The position numbers and the translations under genes are program-made. The notes under the pieces are model-generated. The model was given only the letters and a program-made list of their open reading frames with translations, made no database searches and was not told the origin of the DNA. From the NCBI GenBank assembly GCA_051984675.1, contig JBPYFK010000039.1:1-64000 (forward strand): a DNA stretch of 64,000 nucleotides, given 5' to 3'. Below are positions 42,142-51,588 of the stretch, piece after piece. The first letter of the stretch is position 1; every line of letters begins with the position of its first letter. The stretch comes from JBPYFK01 sp051984675. Lineage in GTDB: Bacteria > Actinomycetota > Actinomycetes > Mycobacteriales > Pseudonocardiaceae.

Positions 42142-44006
42142 CTAGTCCACAGTGGAAAGCGGGTCGATGCGGAACCGGAGTCGGCAGATGACGGCGTTCG
42201 TGCGTCGACGCAGTGCGTGCGCGAGGACCGCACCGCGCTGGTTCTGCAGGATGCGTTGCCAGACGTGCTCCGGTTCGACCTCCGCGATGAGGACGAAGAC
42301 CTGCTTTTCCTGGGCTTCGCGCAGGTAGTCCACCAGCGGCTGGCCCAGCCGGCGTCGCTGGTCATAGAGCTGGACGAGGGGCACGTCCGGGTTCCACTTC
42401 TCCCAGGCGGCCAGGAAGTCTTTAGCGGCGTGTTCGTCTTCCGGATGGGTGACGTACACCGCGACCACACGGTCACCCAGGGACAGCGCGGCGGCCAGGG
42501 CGTCCCGGGTCAGGCGGGAAACCGTTCCCACCGGCACGACGACCAGGGACCGGTTCGGGCGTGGCGGCGCCGGGGTGTGTCCCAGTTCCAGCCGGTCACC
42601 GATCGTGCGGTAGGTGCGGTTGACCTTCTCCATCACCAGCACGATCAGCGGCAGTGCCACCACGATCAGCCAGCCGCCTTCGGCGAACTTCGAGACCGTG
42701 ACCACGATCGCCGCGACCGAGGTGAGCAGGGCGCCGAGCCCGTTGATCCCCGCACGGCCGCGCCAGCCGCCGGGCCGCTCGCGCAGCCAGTGCCGGACCA
42801 TCCCGACCTGCGAGAGGGTGAACCCGACGAACACCCCGATCGCGAACAGCGGCACCAGCGTGTCCATGTCTCCCCGGGAGACCATCAGCAGCGCCGCCGC
42901 GGCCAGGGTGAGGAACGCGATCCCGTAGCGGTGCACTTGGCGCTCGGCCCGTAGGGCGAACAGGTGCGGCAGGTTGTTGTCCCTGGCCAGCAACTGCGCG
43001 AGCACCGGCAGCCCGCCGAACGAGGTGTTGGCGGCCAGTGCCAGCAGCACCGCGGTCGCGAACTGCACCACGAAGTACCCCGCCCCATGGCCGATGGACG
43101 CCTCGGTGACCTGCGAGAGCACGGTGACGCCATTGACCGGGTGAAGGGAGAACCCCTCCACCAACAGCGCGATGCCGATCAACATCACGCCCAACAGCGC
43201 TCCGAGCACCACCTCGGCGCGCTGCGCGTTCGACGCGGGGCGTGCGGAAGGTCGGCACGGCGTTAGCGATGGCTTCCACACCGGTCAGCGAGGCACATCC
43301 GTTGGCGAAGGCGCGCAACAGCAACAGCGCCCCCACGGTCTGGACCGAGGCCGCGTTGACTGGGGCGTGCTCGGTGACAACCGGTGCGCCGCGCAGCAGG
43401 CCGATGACGATCACGGTGAGGATCGACCCGACAAACAGGATGGTCGGGCCGAGGAACGCCTTCGCGCTGTGTGCGATCCCCCGGAAGTTGATCGAGGTGA
43501 TGAGCACGAGCACGCCCAGGCACAGCCACACCGTAGTCGACGATCAGTGATGCGCCGGCGACCAGCGACGCTCGGCGGCTGAGGTGCTTCTTGGCGACAC
43601 CGTAGGCGCCGCCGCCTTCCGGAAAGGCGGCGATGACCTGCCGGTAGGAGATCGTCAGCACGGCCAGCAGGGTGGCGATGGCCACCGTGACCGGAAGGGT
43701 GAAACCGACTCCCCTGCCGCCGGCGAGCGCGAGCACGATCACGATCGCCTCGGGGCCGTAGGCCACGGACGACAGTGCGTCCAGCGACAGCGCGGCCAGC
43801 CCACCGAGGACGGTCAGCCGGTGGTGCTCGGCGCGTTGCCGTGCGGACGGCTCGCCGCCGTCCGTCCCACGTGGACGGCCATTGCGCAGCCATCCGAGTC
43901 GATCGGGCATGGCGGCCAGTCCACGATGCCGGAATACCCGTGCGCAACGTGGGGGTGGCGGCGCTAACACCGGCACTGACACAACCTTAACGCCGCCCAG
44001 CGGCAC
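42142..44006 (-). pseudogene. APC-superfamily amino-acid/cation permease, deleted and frameshifted
   Basis: Three minus-strand frames together make one APC permease. Frame A (44006-43530) has TVLGGLAALSLDALSSVAYG, YRQVIAAFPEGGGAYGVAKK and ASLVAGASLIVDYG. Frame B (about 43531-43235) continues WLCLGVLVLITSINFRGIAH, RAFANGCASLTGVEAIANAV and PTFRTPR. Frame C (about 43230-42142) continues AQRAEVVLGALLGVMLIG through the rest of the transporter and a cytoplasmic universal-stress-like tail. At A/B roughly 20-25 residues of a membrane helix are missing; at B/C one base is missing. The internal loss proves real decay. Neighbouring potassium genes suggest a cation or amino-acid role. Confidence 0.8.
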
Positions 44007-44060
44007 GCCTGGGTGTCTCGGCTCAAGTCACCCCGTTTCGCCGGTCGATACACGTGGGTG

Positions 44061-44144
44061 ATGGCTGACTTGGCGTTCGTGGTGTTGACGATCATGCTCT
44101 TCGCCGTCTTCGACCTGATCGTGAAGGCGGTCGAGCGGCTGTGA
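44061..44144 (+). CDS. 27-residue single-helix membrane protein of the kdp operon
   Basis: MADLAFVVLTIMLFAVFDLI followed by VKAVERL, starting at ATG 44061. A single hydrophobic helix ends in a charged tail. Its TGA overlaps the GTG of kdpF (GTGA, 44141-44144), a coupling typical of operon genes. Short hydrophobic ORFs occupy this position in actinobacterial kdp operons. It may help assembly or stability of KdpFABC; this is inferred. Confidence 0.7.
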   Translation: MADLAFVVLTIMLFAVFDLIVKAVERL

Positions 44145-44230
44145 CGGTGGAGAACCTGGTCGGTCTGGTGCTGGCTGCCGCGCTGTTCGTGTTCCTGATC
44201 GGGGCGTTGCTGTTCCCGGAGCGGTTCTAG
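44141..44230 (+). CDS. kdpF: Potassium-transporting ATPase subunit KdpF
   Basis: 29 residues from GTG 44141: VTVENLVGLVLAAALFVFLI then GALLFPERF. The family pattern is one helix followed by LL-P-ERF at the C-terminus. KdpF is the lipid-facing peptide that stabilises the KdpFABC complex. It is followed after 5 nt by kdpA. Confidence 0.9.
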   Translation: MTVENLVGLVLAAALFVFLIGALLFPERF

Positions 44231-44235
44231 GCACC

Positions 44236-45900
44236 ATGACGATGACGGCTGCGGGGATTCTGTTTGTCGCGTCCTTGGCGTTGGTGCTGTTGGTCGTGCA
44301 CAGCCCGTTCGGCGACTACATGTACCGCGTCTATAGCACCCCGAATCACCTGCGTGTTGAACGCGTGGTTTATCGACTCGGTGGTATCGCTCCAGACAGT
44401 GAGCAATCCTGGGCCATCTATGCCCGGAGCGTCCTGGCCTTTTCCGTCGTTTCGGTGCTGTTCCTCTATCTCCTCCAACGCGTGCAGAGCTTCCTCCCAC
44501 TGAACATGGGGCATCCGGGGGTCCGGCCGGACACCGCGTGGAACACGGCGGCCAGCTTCGTCACCAACACGAACTGGCAGGCGTACTCGGGCGAGTCGAC
44601 CATGGGACACCTGGTGCAGATGGCTGGGCTGGCTGTGCAGAACTTCCTGTCCGCCGCGGTCGGGATGGCGGTGGCCATCGCGCTGGTGCGCGGGTTCGCG
44701 CGCAGCCGGACGGACAAGCTGGGCAACTTCTGGGCCGATCTGGTTCGTGGGAGCGTGCGGGTGCTGCTGCCGGTCGCCGTGGTCGCCGCCGTCGTGCTGG
44801 TCGCCGGCGGTGCGGTGCAGAGCTTCAGTGCCGGGCAGACCGTGACCACCCTGACTGGCGGGCAGCAGACCCTGCTGGGTGGACCGGTGGCCAGCCAGGA
44901 AGCCATCAAGGAGTTCGGTACCAACGGCGGCGGGTTCTTCAACGTCAACGCCGCTCACCCGTTCGAGAATCCCACGGCGTGGACGAACTGGTTGGAGATC
45001 GTCCTGCTGCTGGCGATCCCGTTCTCGTTGCCGCGCACGTTCGGTCGCATCATCGGCGACAAGCGGCAGGGATACGCGATCGTCGCGGTGATGGCCGTGC
45101 TCGCCGTGCTGAGCATGACCGCGGTCCAAGCGGCCGAACTGTCCCATCACGGAACGGTCCCGGCGGCAGTCGGCGCCTCGATGGAAGGCAAGGAGGTCCG
45201 GTTCGGCGTCTCGAACTCCGGGGCGTACGCGACCATGACCACGCTGACGTCCACCGGCGCCGTGGATTCCGCTCACGACTCCTACACCAGCCTGGGCGGC
45301 GGCGCGCTGATGGCCAACATGATGCTCGGTGAGGTCGCTCCCGGCGGGGACGGATCGGGCCTGTACGGGATGCTCGTGCTGGCCGTGCTCAGCGTGTTCC
45401 TGGCCGGTCTGATGGTCGGTCGCACGCCGGAGTACCTGGGGAAGAAGATCGGCAGCCGCGAGATCAAGCTCGCCTCGCTGGCTTTCCTGGCGACCCCGGC
45501 GCTGGTACTGGCCGGCACGGCGGTCGCGATGGGGCTGCCGGTCGGACCGGCGGCGATGCTCAACACCAAGGCGCACGGCCTGTCCGAAGTGCTCTACGCG
45601 TTCACCTCCGCCGCGAACAACAACGGTTCCGCGTTCGCGGGGATCTCGGCGAACACGCCCTGGTTCAACACCGCGCTGGGACTGACCATGCTGCTCGGCC
45701 GCTTCCTGCCGATCATTTTCGTGCTCGGGCTGGCAGGGTCGCTGGCGCAGCAGAAGCCGACCCCGGTGTCGGCGGGCACGCTGCCGACGCACCGGGCGCA
45801 GTTCGTGGGCATGCTCACCGGCGTGACGATCATCCTGGTCGGACTGACCTTCCTGCCGGCGCTGGCACTGGCGCCGCTGGCGGAAGGGATCGGCGGTTGA
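44236..45900 (+). CDS. kdpA: Potassium-transporting ATPase subunit KdpA
   Basis: 554 residues. Ten membrane helices with four pore-loop repeats of the Trk/Ktr superfamily: SFVTNTNWQAYSGE, GTNGGGFFNVNAAHPFENPT, SLGGGALMANMMLGEVAPGG and AANNNGSAFAGISANTPWFN, carrying the selectivity-filter glycines. N-terminal RVVYRLGGIAPDSEQSWAIY is family-typical. It binds and selects K+ in the high-affinity, ATP-driven uptake complex. Its stop overlaps the TTG start of kdpB. Confidence 0.96.
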   Translation: MTMTAAGILFVASLALVLLVVHSPFGDYMYRVYSTPNHLRVERVVYRLGGIAPDSEQSWAIYARSVLAFSVVSVLFLYLLQRVQSFLPLNMGHPGVRPDTAWNTAASFVTNTNWQAYSGESTMGHLVQMAGLAVQNFLSAAVGMAVAIALVRGFARSRTDKLGNFWADLVRGSVRVLLPVAVVAAVVLVAGGAVQSFSAGQTVTTLTGGQQTLLGGPVASQEAIKEFGTNGGGFFNVNAAHPFENPTAWTNWLEIVLLLAIPFSLPRTFGRIIGDKRQGYAIVAVMAVLAVLSMTAVQAAELSHHGTVPAAVGASMEGKEVRFGVSNSGAYATMTTLTSTGAVDSAHDSYTSLGGGALMANMMLGEVAPGGDGSGLYGMLVLAVLSVFLAGLMVGRTPEYLGKKIGSREIKLASLAFLATPALVLAGTAVAMGLPVGPAAMLNTKAHGLSEVLYAFTSAANNNGSAFAGISANTPWFNTALGLTMLLGRFLPIIFVLGLAGSLAQQKPTPVSAGTLPTHRAQFVGMLTGVTIILVGLTFLPALALAPLAEGIGG

Positions 45901-48029
45901 GCGCGGCTGCCGGCCAGGGACGGCGCGTCCAGGCAGGTCTGCTCGATCCCCGGATGCTGGTCCGGTCGTTGCCGGACGCCGTGCGCAAGCTGAGTCCCGC
46001 GACGCTGTGGCGTAACCCGATCATGTTCATCGTCGAGATCGGCGCGGCGTGGACGACGGTGCTCGCGGCGGCGAGCCCGTCGTGGTTCGCCTGGCTGATC
46101 GTGGTGTGGCTGTGGCTGACCGCGATGTTCGCCAACCTCGCGGAGGCGGTGGCCCAGGGACGCGGCAAGGCGCAGGCCGACGCCCTGCGGCGCGCCAAGC
46201 GCGGTACCCAGGCGCGTCGGCTGCCGAGCTGGACCTCCGGCATGGCCCAGCCGCAGTGGGAAACCGTGCCGGCCTCGCAGTTGCACAGGGGTGACCACGT
46301 CATCGTCGAAGCCGGTGAGATCATCCCCGGGGACGGCGATGTCGTGGAGGGCATCGCCAGTGTCGACGAGTCGGTGATCACTGGCGAGTCCGCACCGGTG
46401 ATCCGGGAGTCCGGGGGCGATCGGTCGGCGGTGACCGGTGGGACGCGGGTGCTGTCCGACCGGATCATCGTCACGATCACCCAGCAGCCGGGGGAAAGCT
46501 TCATCGACCGGATGATCGCGCTGGTCGAGGGCGCTGCGCGGCGGAAAACCCCGAACGAGATCGCACTGAACATCCTGCTGGCCGCTCTGACCCTGATCTT
46601 CCTGCTGGCCGTGGCGACGCTGCAGCCACTGGCCGTCTACAGCAAGGCGGTGCGGTCGGGTGTCCCGGACAACCTCGCGTTGAACGCCCACGGCGTAACC
46701 GGCATCGTGCTCGTGTCGCTGCTGGTGTGTCTGATCCCGACCACCATCGGCGCGCTGCTGTCGGCGATCGGTATCGCCGGCATGGACCGGCTGGTGCAGC
46801 GCAACGTCCTGGCGATGAGCGGGCGCGCGGTCGAGGCCGCCGGCGACATCAACACGCTGCTGCTGGACAAGACGGGCACCATCACCCTCGGTAACCGGGA
46901 GGCCGTCGAATTCGTGCCGGTGGCGGGCGCGACGGCCACCGACCTCGCCGACGCGGCGCAGCTGGCCAGCCTCGCCGACGAAACCCCCGAAGGGCGGTCC
47001 ATCGTGGTGCTCGCCAAGGACGCCTACCGCCTGCGGGCCCGTGAGGAGGGGTTGGCGGCGCGCGCGACGTTCATCCCGTTCACCGCGAAGACCCGAATGA
47101 GCGGTGTCGACCTGCCCGAAGACGGGCACATCCGCAGCATCCGCAAGGGCGCGCCGGCCTCCGTGCTGGAGTGGGTACGCGGGCACGGCGGCGAGACCAC
47201 CGAGGATCTCACGCGCGTGGTCGAGGCGATCAGCGCCGGCGGCGCCACCGCCCTGGTCGTCGCTGAACGCCGGGACGGTCAGCCGGCCCGGGCCCTCGGT
47301 GTCGTGCGCCTCAAGGACGTCGTCAAGGCGGGAATGACCGAGCGGTTCCGGGAGATCCGGCGGATGGGCATCCGCATCGTGATGATCACCGGCGACAACC
47401 CGCTGACCGCCCGGGCGATCGCCGCCGAGGCGGGCGTGGACGACTTCCTGGCCGAGGCCAAACCCGAGGACAAGATGACCCTGATCCGCCAGGAACAGGA
47501 GGGCGGCCGGCTGGTCGCCATGACCGGAGACGGCACCAACGACGCCCCGGCCCTGGCACGGGCGGACGTCGGCGTCGCCATGAACACCGGCACGGCACCG
47601 GCCAAGGAAGCCGCCAACATGGTCGATCTCGACTCCAACCCCACCAAGCTGATCGAGATCGTGCGGATCGGCAAGCAGCTGCTGATCACGCGCGGTGCCC
47701 TGACCACCTTCAGCATCGCCAACGACATCGCGAAGTACTTCGCGATCATTCCGGCGATGTTCGCCGCCGTGTATCCGGGTCTGGACACGCTCAACGTCAT
47801 GCGGCTGGCCAGCCCGACGTCGGCGATCCTGTCCGCGGTCATCTTCAACGCCGTGATCATCGTCGCGCTGATCCCCTTGGCACTGCGCGGGGTGCGGTAC
47901 CGACCCGCGAGCGCCTCGCGACTGCTCAGCCGCAACCTCGCGCTCTACGGGCTGGGCGGGATCGTGGCCCCGTTCGTCGGGATCAAGCTCATCGACCTGA
48001 TCGTCCAGTTCCTTCCCGGGTTGGTGTGA
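45897..48029 (+). CDS. kdpB: Potassium-transporting P-type ATPase subunit KdpB
   Basis: 710 residues from TTG 45897. P-type features: the actuator loop GEIIPGDGDVVEGIASVDES with TGES (VITGESAPV), the phosphorylated Asp324 in DKTGTITLGN, the nucleotide-binding segments FTAKTRMSGVD and KGAPASVL, and the hinge MTGDGTNDAPALARADVGVAMN. Membrane segments flank these as in KdpB. It hydrolyses ATP to drive K+ through KdpA. The last part, SNPTKLIEIVRIGKQLLITRGALTTFSIAND, is complete (quoted here as separate family motifs). Confidence 0.96.
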   Translation: MSAAAGQGRRVQAGLLDPRMLVRSLPDAVRKLSPATLWRNPIMFIVEIGAAWTTVLAAASPSWFAWLIVVWLWLTAMFANLAEAVAQGRGKAQADALRRAKRGTQARRLPSWTSGMAQPQWETVPASQLHRGDHVIVEAGEIIPGDGDVVEGIASVDESVITGESAPVIRESGGDRSAVTGGTRVLSDRIIVTITQQPGESFIDRMIALVEGAARRKTPNEIALNILLAALTLIFLLAVATLQPLAVYSKAVRSGVPDNLALNAHGVTGIVLVSLLVCLIPTTIGALLSAIGIAGMDRLVQRNVLAMSGRAVEAAGDINTLLLDKTGTITLGNREAVEFVPVAGATATDLADAAQLASLADETPEGRSIVVLAKDAYRLRAREEGLAARATFIPFTAKTRMSGVDLPEDGHIRSIRKGAPASVLEWVRGHGGETTEDLTRVVEAISAGGATALVVAERRDGQPARALGVVRLKDVVKAGMTERFREIRRMGIRIVMITGDNPLTARAIAAEAGVDDFLAEAKPEDKMTLIRQEQEGGRLVAMTGDGTNDAPALARADVGVAMNTGTAPAKEAANMVDLDSNPTKLIEIVRIGKQLLITRGALTTFSIANDIAKYFAIIPAMFAAVYPGLDTLNVMRLASPTSAILSAVIFNAVIIVALIPLALRGVRYRPASASRLLSRNLALYGLGGIVAPFVGIKLIDLIVQFLPGLV

Positions 48030-48057
48030 ATGGGCCCGGAACGTCGAGGGAGGTCTG

Positions 48058-48909
48058 ATGCGCCCCGCCTGGCTGCGTCAACACCTGGCCGCGCTGAGCG
48101 TGCTGCTGGCCTGCACCGTGCTGTTCGGCATCCTGTACCCGCTGGTCGTCTTCGGTATCGCGCAGCTGCCCGGGTTGCGGCAGAACGCCCAGGGCTCGAT
48201 CCTGCGCACGCGGCAGGCCGGGCCGGTTGGCAGCCGGCTCATCGGGCAGTCGTTCACCGGCTCCGGAGGCATGCTTCTACCCCAGTACTTCCAGAGCCGC
48301 CCCAGCGCCGCCGGCAGCGGCTACGACCCGACGTCGACCAGTGCGAGCAACCTCGGTCCAGAGGACGTCGTCGACGCCGGCGGGCGACGCAGCCTGCTCA
48401 CACAGGTGTGCGCGCGAAGTAAGGCGATCGGCGAACGCGAGCACGTCGACGGTTCGCGGCCGTACTGCACCCCCAGCGGCGTCGGCGCCGTCCTGGCCGT
48501 GTTCGGCACGCCGACGGCTGTGGCGCGCGTGGTCAGCGTGAACGAGGCGTGCCCGGCCAGGCCGTTTCTGGCGACGTACCGGGGGGTGCCGGTCATGTGC
48601 GCGCGTCCCGATGCGGACTACTCGGCTGGTGTCGTGCTCCCGGTCCGGGGAAACGCCCAGGTGGCACCCGCTGTGCCACCCGATGCGGTGACATCGAGCG
48701 GTAGCGGTCTCGACCCGAACATCTCACCGGCCTACGCGCGGCTCCAGAGCCCCCGGGTAGCCGCGAGTCGTGGCATGAGCGTGCGGCAAGTGAGCACACT
48801 GGTGGCACAGCACACGACTGGGCGTGCCCTGGGGTTCCTCGGGGAACCGGCGGTCAACGTGCTGGAGCTGAACGTGGCGCTCGACCGCGTACGCCCGATG
48901 CGGCCGTAG
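48058..48909 (+). CDS. kdpC: Potassium-transporting ATPase subunit KdpC
   Basis: 283 residues, longer than the usual 190-200. A single N-terminal helix (LSVLLACTVLFGILYPLVVFG) is followed by SRLIGQSFTGSGGMLLPQYF, SRPSAAGSGYDPTSTSASNL and a C-terminal DPNISPAYARLQSPRVAASR with GRALGFLGEPAVNVLELNVA, all KdpC signatures. An insertion of about 90 residues (roughly 100-190, with four Cys: VCARSK, RPYCTPS, NEACPA, VMCARP) is not part of the standard protein. The Cys pairs may form disulfides outside the cell. Confidence 0.93.
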   Translation: MRPAWLRQHLAALSVLLACTVLFGILYPLVVFGIAQLPGLRQNAQGSILRTRQAGPVGSRLIGQSFTGSGGMLLPQYFQSRPSAAGSGYDPTSTSASNLGPEDVVDAGGRRSLLTQVCARSKAIGEREHVDGSRPYCTPSGVGAVLAVFGTPTAVARVVSVNEACPARPFLATYRGVPVMCARPDADYSAGVVLPVRGNAQVAPAVPPDAVTSSGSGLDPNISPAYARLQSPRVAASRGMSVRQVSTLVAQHTTGRALGFLGEPAVNVLELNVALDRVRPMRP

Positions 48910-48925
48910 ATCGGGGGTGGTCGCC

Positions 48926-51499
48926 ATGGCACGGGGACGGCTGCGGATCTACCTCGGCGCCGCTCCCGGCGTGGGCAAGACCTACGCCATGCTCTGCGAG
49001 GGCCATCGCCGTCAGGGGCGCGGAACCGACGTGGTCGTCGGCTTCGCGGAGACCTACGGCCGCCCGCGCACCGAGGAGCTGCTCAACGGCCTGGAGATCA
49101 TCCCGCGCCGAACCCTGACGTACCGGGGGGCGACCTTCACCGAGCTGGACCCCGACGCCGTTCTGGACCGCGACCCGAAGGTCGCGCTGATCGACGAACT
49201 CGCGCACACCAACGTGCCCGGTTCGCGTCACGAGAAGCGGTGGCAGGACATCGAGGAGATCCTGGACGCGGGCATCGACGTGATCTCCACGGTGAACATC
49301 CAACACCTGGAGTCGGTCAACGACGTCGTCGAACACATCACCGGCGTGCCGCAGCGGGAAACCGTGCCCGACGAGGTCGTGCGCCGGGCTGAGCAGGTCG
49401 AACTGGTCGACATGACCGCCGAGGCACTCCGCCGCCGCATGGCGCACGGCAACGTCTACCCACCGGAGAAGATCGACGCGGCGCTGAGCAACTACTTCCG
49501 GGAAGGCAACCTCACCGCGCTGCGCGAGCTCGCGCTGTTCTGGCTGGCCGACAAGGTCGACGAGCAGCTGGACCGCTACCGCGCCGAGCATGAGATCACC
49601 AAGACGTGGGAGGCGCGGGAGCGGGTGGTCGTCGCGCTCACCGGCGGTCGCGAAGGCGACACGCTCATCCGGCGCGCCGCCCGCATCGCCGAGCACGCCA
49701 AGGGCGCGGACCTGCTCGGTGTGCACGTCACCCGCAGCGACGGGCTGTCCGACGCGAACCCGGCGAACCTGGCGCGCCAGCGCAGGCTGATCGAAAGCCT
49801 CGGCGGCACCTATCACCAGGTCGTCGGCGCCGACATCCCCAGCGCGCTGCTGGACTTCGCGCAGGGCGTCAATGCCACCCAGCTGGTGCTGGGAGCCTCC
49901 CGGCGGGGGCGCCTGGCGCAGATGTTCTCCCGTGGCGTGGGGGTCAGCACCACGGCCAAGTCCGGGCCGATCGACGTGCACATGGTCACCCACGAGGAAG
50001 TCCGGCACGAGAAGTGGCTGCCCACCCTGACCCCGGCGGTCGGGTGGCGACGCCGGCTCGGGGGCTTCGCGCTGGCGGCGGTCGGCCTGCCGGTGCTGAC
50101 CGCGCTCCTGGCGCCCGCGCATGCGGACGTGCCGCTGACCAGCGACGTCCTGCTGTTCCTCCTCCTGGTCGTCGGGGTTGCGCTGGCCGGCGGTTTCTGG
50201 CCGGCGATGGTCGCGGCGGTCGGGGGTTTCGTGCTGCTCCGCTACTACTTCATCCCGCCGCTGCACACCTGGACGATCTCGGCGCCCAACGCGCTGGCGT
50301 TGATCGTGTTCGTGGTCGTCGGCCTGGCTGTCAGCGCGGTCGTGGACCGCGCCGCGCGGCGAACCCAGGAAGCCGCTCACGCCCGAGCCGAAGCCGAGAT
50401 CCTCTCGACACTGTCCGGCAGCGTGATCCGGGGCGCCCACGCCCTCCCGGCGCTGCTCGCCCGGCTGCGGGAAACCTTCGGGCTGACGTCGGTCACGCTG
50501 CTGGAACGGTCCGCCGACACCCCGCACACCCCGGACGAGCAACACGATCCGCATGCGTGGCACGTCGTCGAAAGCGTCGGCGAGCCGCCCTCCCCCAGCC
50601 CGGACGCCGGTGACAACCACATCGCGATCGACGACGACCTGTGCCTGGCCGTGCGCGGACCTACACTCCCCGCAGCCGACCAGCGGATACTGGAAGCCTT
50701 CGCGAACCGGGCAGCCGTCGCGCTGCGCCAGCGCCGGCTGACCGAGCAGGCCGAGCAGACCCGACCGCTGGTCGAGGCCAACCGGGTGCGCACCTCGCTG
50801 CTCGCCGCCGTCAGCCACGACCTGCGCACGCCCCTGGCCTCGGCCACGGCCGCCGTCGAGAGTCTCCGCGACGTCGCCGCGCGCGACGAGCACGAGCGGG
50901 CCGAGCTGCTCGACACCGTCCACGAGTCGCTGAGGCGCCTGCACCAGCTCGTCGCCAACCTGCTGGACATGAGCCGCCTGCAAGCGGGCACGCTCGGTGT
51001 CGCCCGGCAGTCGTTGGCCCTCGGTGAGGCGGTCCCCCGCTCGGTCGATGTTCTGGGGCCGGACAGCCGGGATCGCGTCCAGACCCGGATTCCCGAGCCG
51101 TTGCCGGACATCGTCGCCGATCCCGGGTTGCTGGAGCGGGTGCTGGTCAACCTGATGTCCAACGCGCTGCGCTACACCCCACCGGACAAGCCGGTTCTGG
51201 TCACCGCGAGCGCACTCGCCAACCACGTCGAGGTCCGGGTCATCGATCGGGGTCCCGACATCCGCCCGAGCGACTACGAGAAGATCTTCCTCGCGTTCGA
51301 GCGTGTCGGGGAGCGCGACAACCATTCTGGCGCCGGGCTGGGACTCGCGCTGGCACGCGGCCTCACCGAGGCCATGAACGGCAGCCTGACCCCAGAGGAG
51401 ACCCCAGGTGGCGGACTCACCATGATCCTCGCGTTTCCGGTGGCCGCTCGCGAGGAGGAACGCGGTGCGGAATCCGCGCGAGCCGCGCCTGTTCGGTGA
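48926..51499 (+). CDS. kdpD: Sensor histidine kinase KdpD
   Basis: About 857 residues from ATG 48926 (GTG 48917 possible). An N-terminal KdpD domain has the Walker A GAAPGVGKT (11-19) and DELAHTNVPGSRHEKRWQD; a USP-like domain follows, then four membrane helices (about 370-490), a GAF-like part, and a kinase core with AVSHDLRTPLASA (His631), LVNLMSNALRYTPPD (N box) and GAGLGLALARGLTEAM. It senses K+ limitation and phosphorylates KdpE. No kdpE follows; the next genes run in the opposite direction. The receiver partner must be elsewhere or replaced. Confidence 0.95.
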   Translation: MARGRLRIYLGAAPGVGKTYAMLCEGHRRQGRGTDVVVGFAETYGRPRTEELLNGLEIIPRRTLTYRGATFTELDPDAVLDRDPKVALIDELAHTNVPGSRHEKRWQDIEEILDAGIDVISTVNIQHLESVNDVVEHITGVPQRETVPDEVVRRAEQVELVDMTAEALRRRMAHGNVYPPEKIDAALSNYFREGNLTALRELALFWLADKVDEQLDRYRAEHEITKTWEARERVVVALTGGREGDTLIRRAARIAEHAKGADLLGVHVTRSDGLSDANPANLARQRRLIESLGGTYHQVVGADIPSALLDFAQGVNATQLVLGASRRGRLAQMFSRGVGVSTTAKSGPIDVHMVTHEEVRHEKWLPTLTPAVGWRRRLGGFALAAVGLPVLTALLAPAHADVPLTSDVLLFLLLVVGVALAGGFWPAMVAAVGGFVLLRYYFIPPLHTWTISAPNALALIVFVVVGLAVSAVVDRAARRTQEAAHARAEAEILSTLSGSVIRGAHALPALLARLRETFGLTSVTLLERSADTPHTPDEQHDPHAWHVVESVGEPPSPSPDAGDNHIAIDDDLCLAVRGPTLPAADQRILEAFANRAAVALRQRRLTEQAEQTRPLVEANRVRTSLLAAVSHDLRTPLASATAAVESLRDVAARDEHERAELLDTVHESLRRLHQLVANLLDMSRLQAGTLGVARQSLALGEAVPRSVDVLGPDSRDRVQTRIPEPLPDIVADPGLLERVLVNLMSNALRYTPPDKPVLVTASALANHVEVRVIDRGPDIRPSDYEKIFLAFERVGERDNHSGAGLGLALARGLTEAMNGSLTPEETPGGGLTMILAFPVAAREEERGAESARAAPVR

Positions 51500-51588
51500 C
51501 AAAATTGCCCATCATCGCCAGGCGATTCCCAGGCGGACAGACGAGAACCGAACTCCGAGAGGCGGCCCAGCATCGGTCGCCGGCGGGC

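Noticed and set aside
48854..51502. Minus-strand open frame of 882 codons opposite kdpD
   Set aside because: It mirrors the KdpD codons and has no recognisable domain; a high-GC shadow.
51500..51588. Search for kdpE after kdpD
   Set aside because: Only 89 bp of non-coding DNA before an opposite gene; no receiver-domain motif in any frame.
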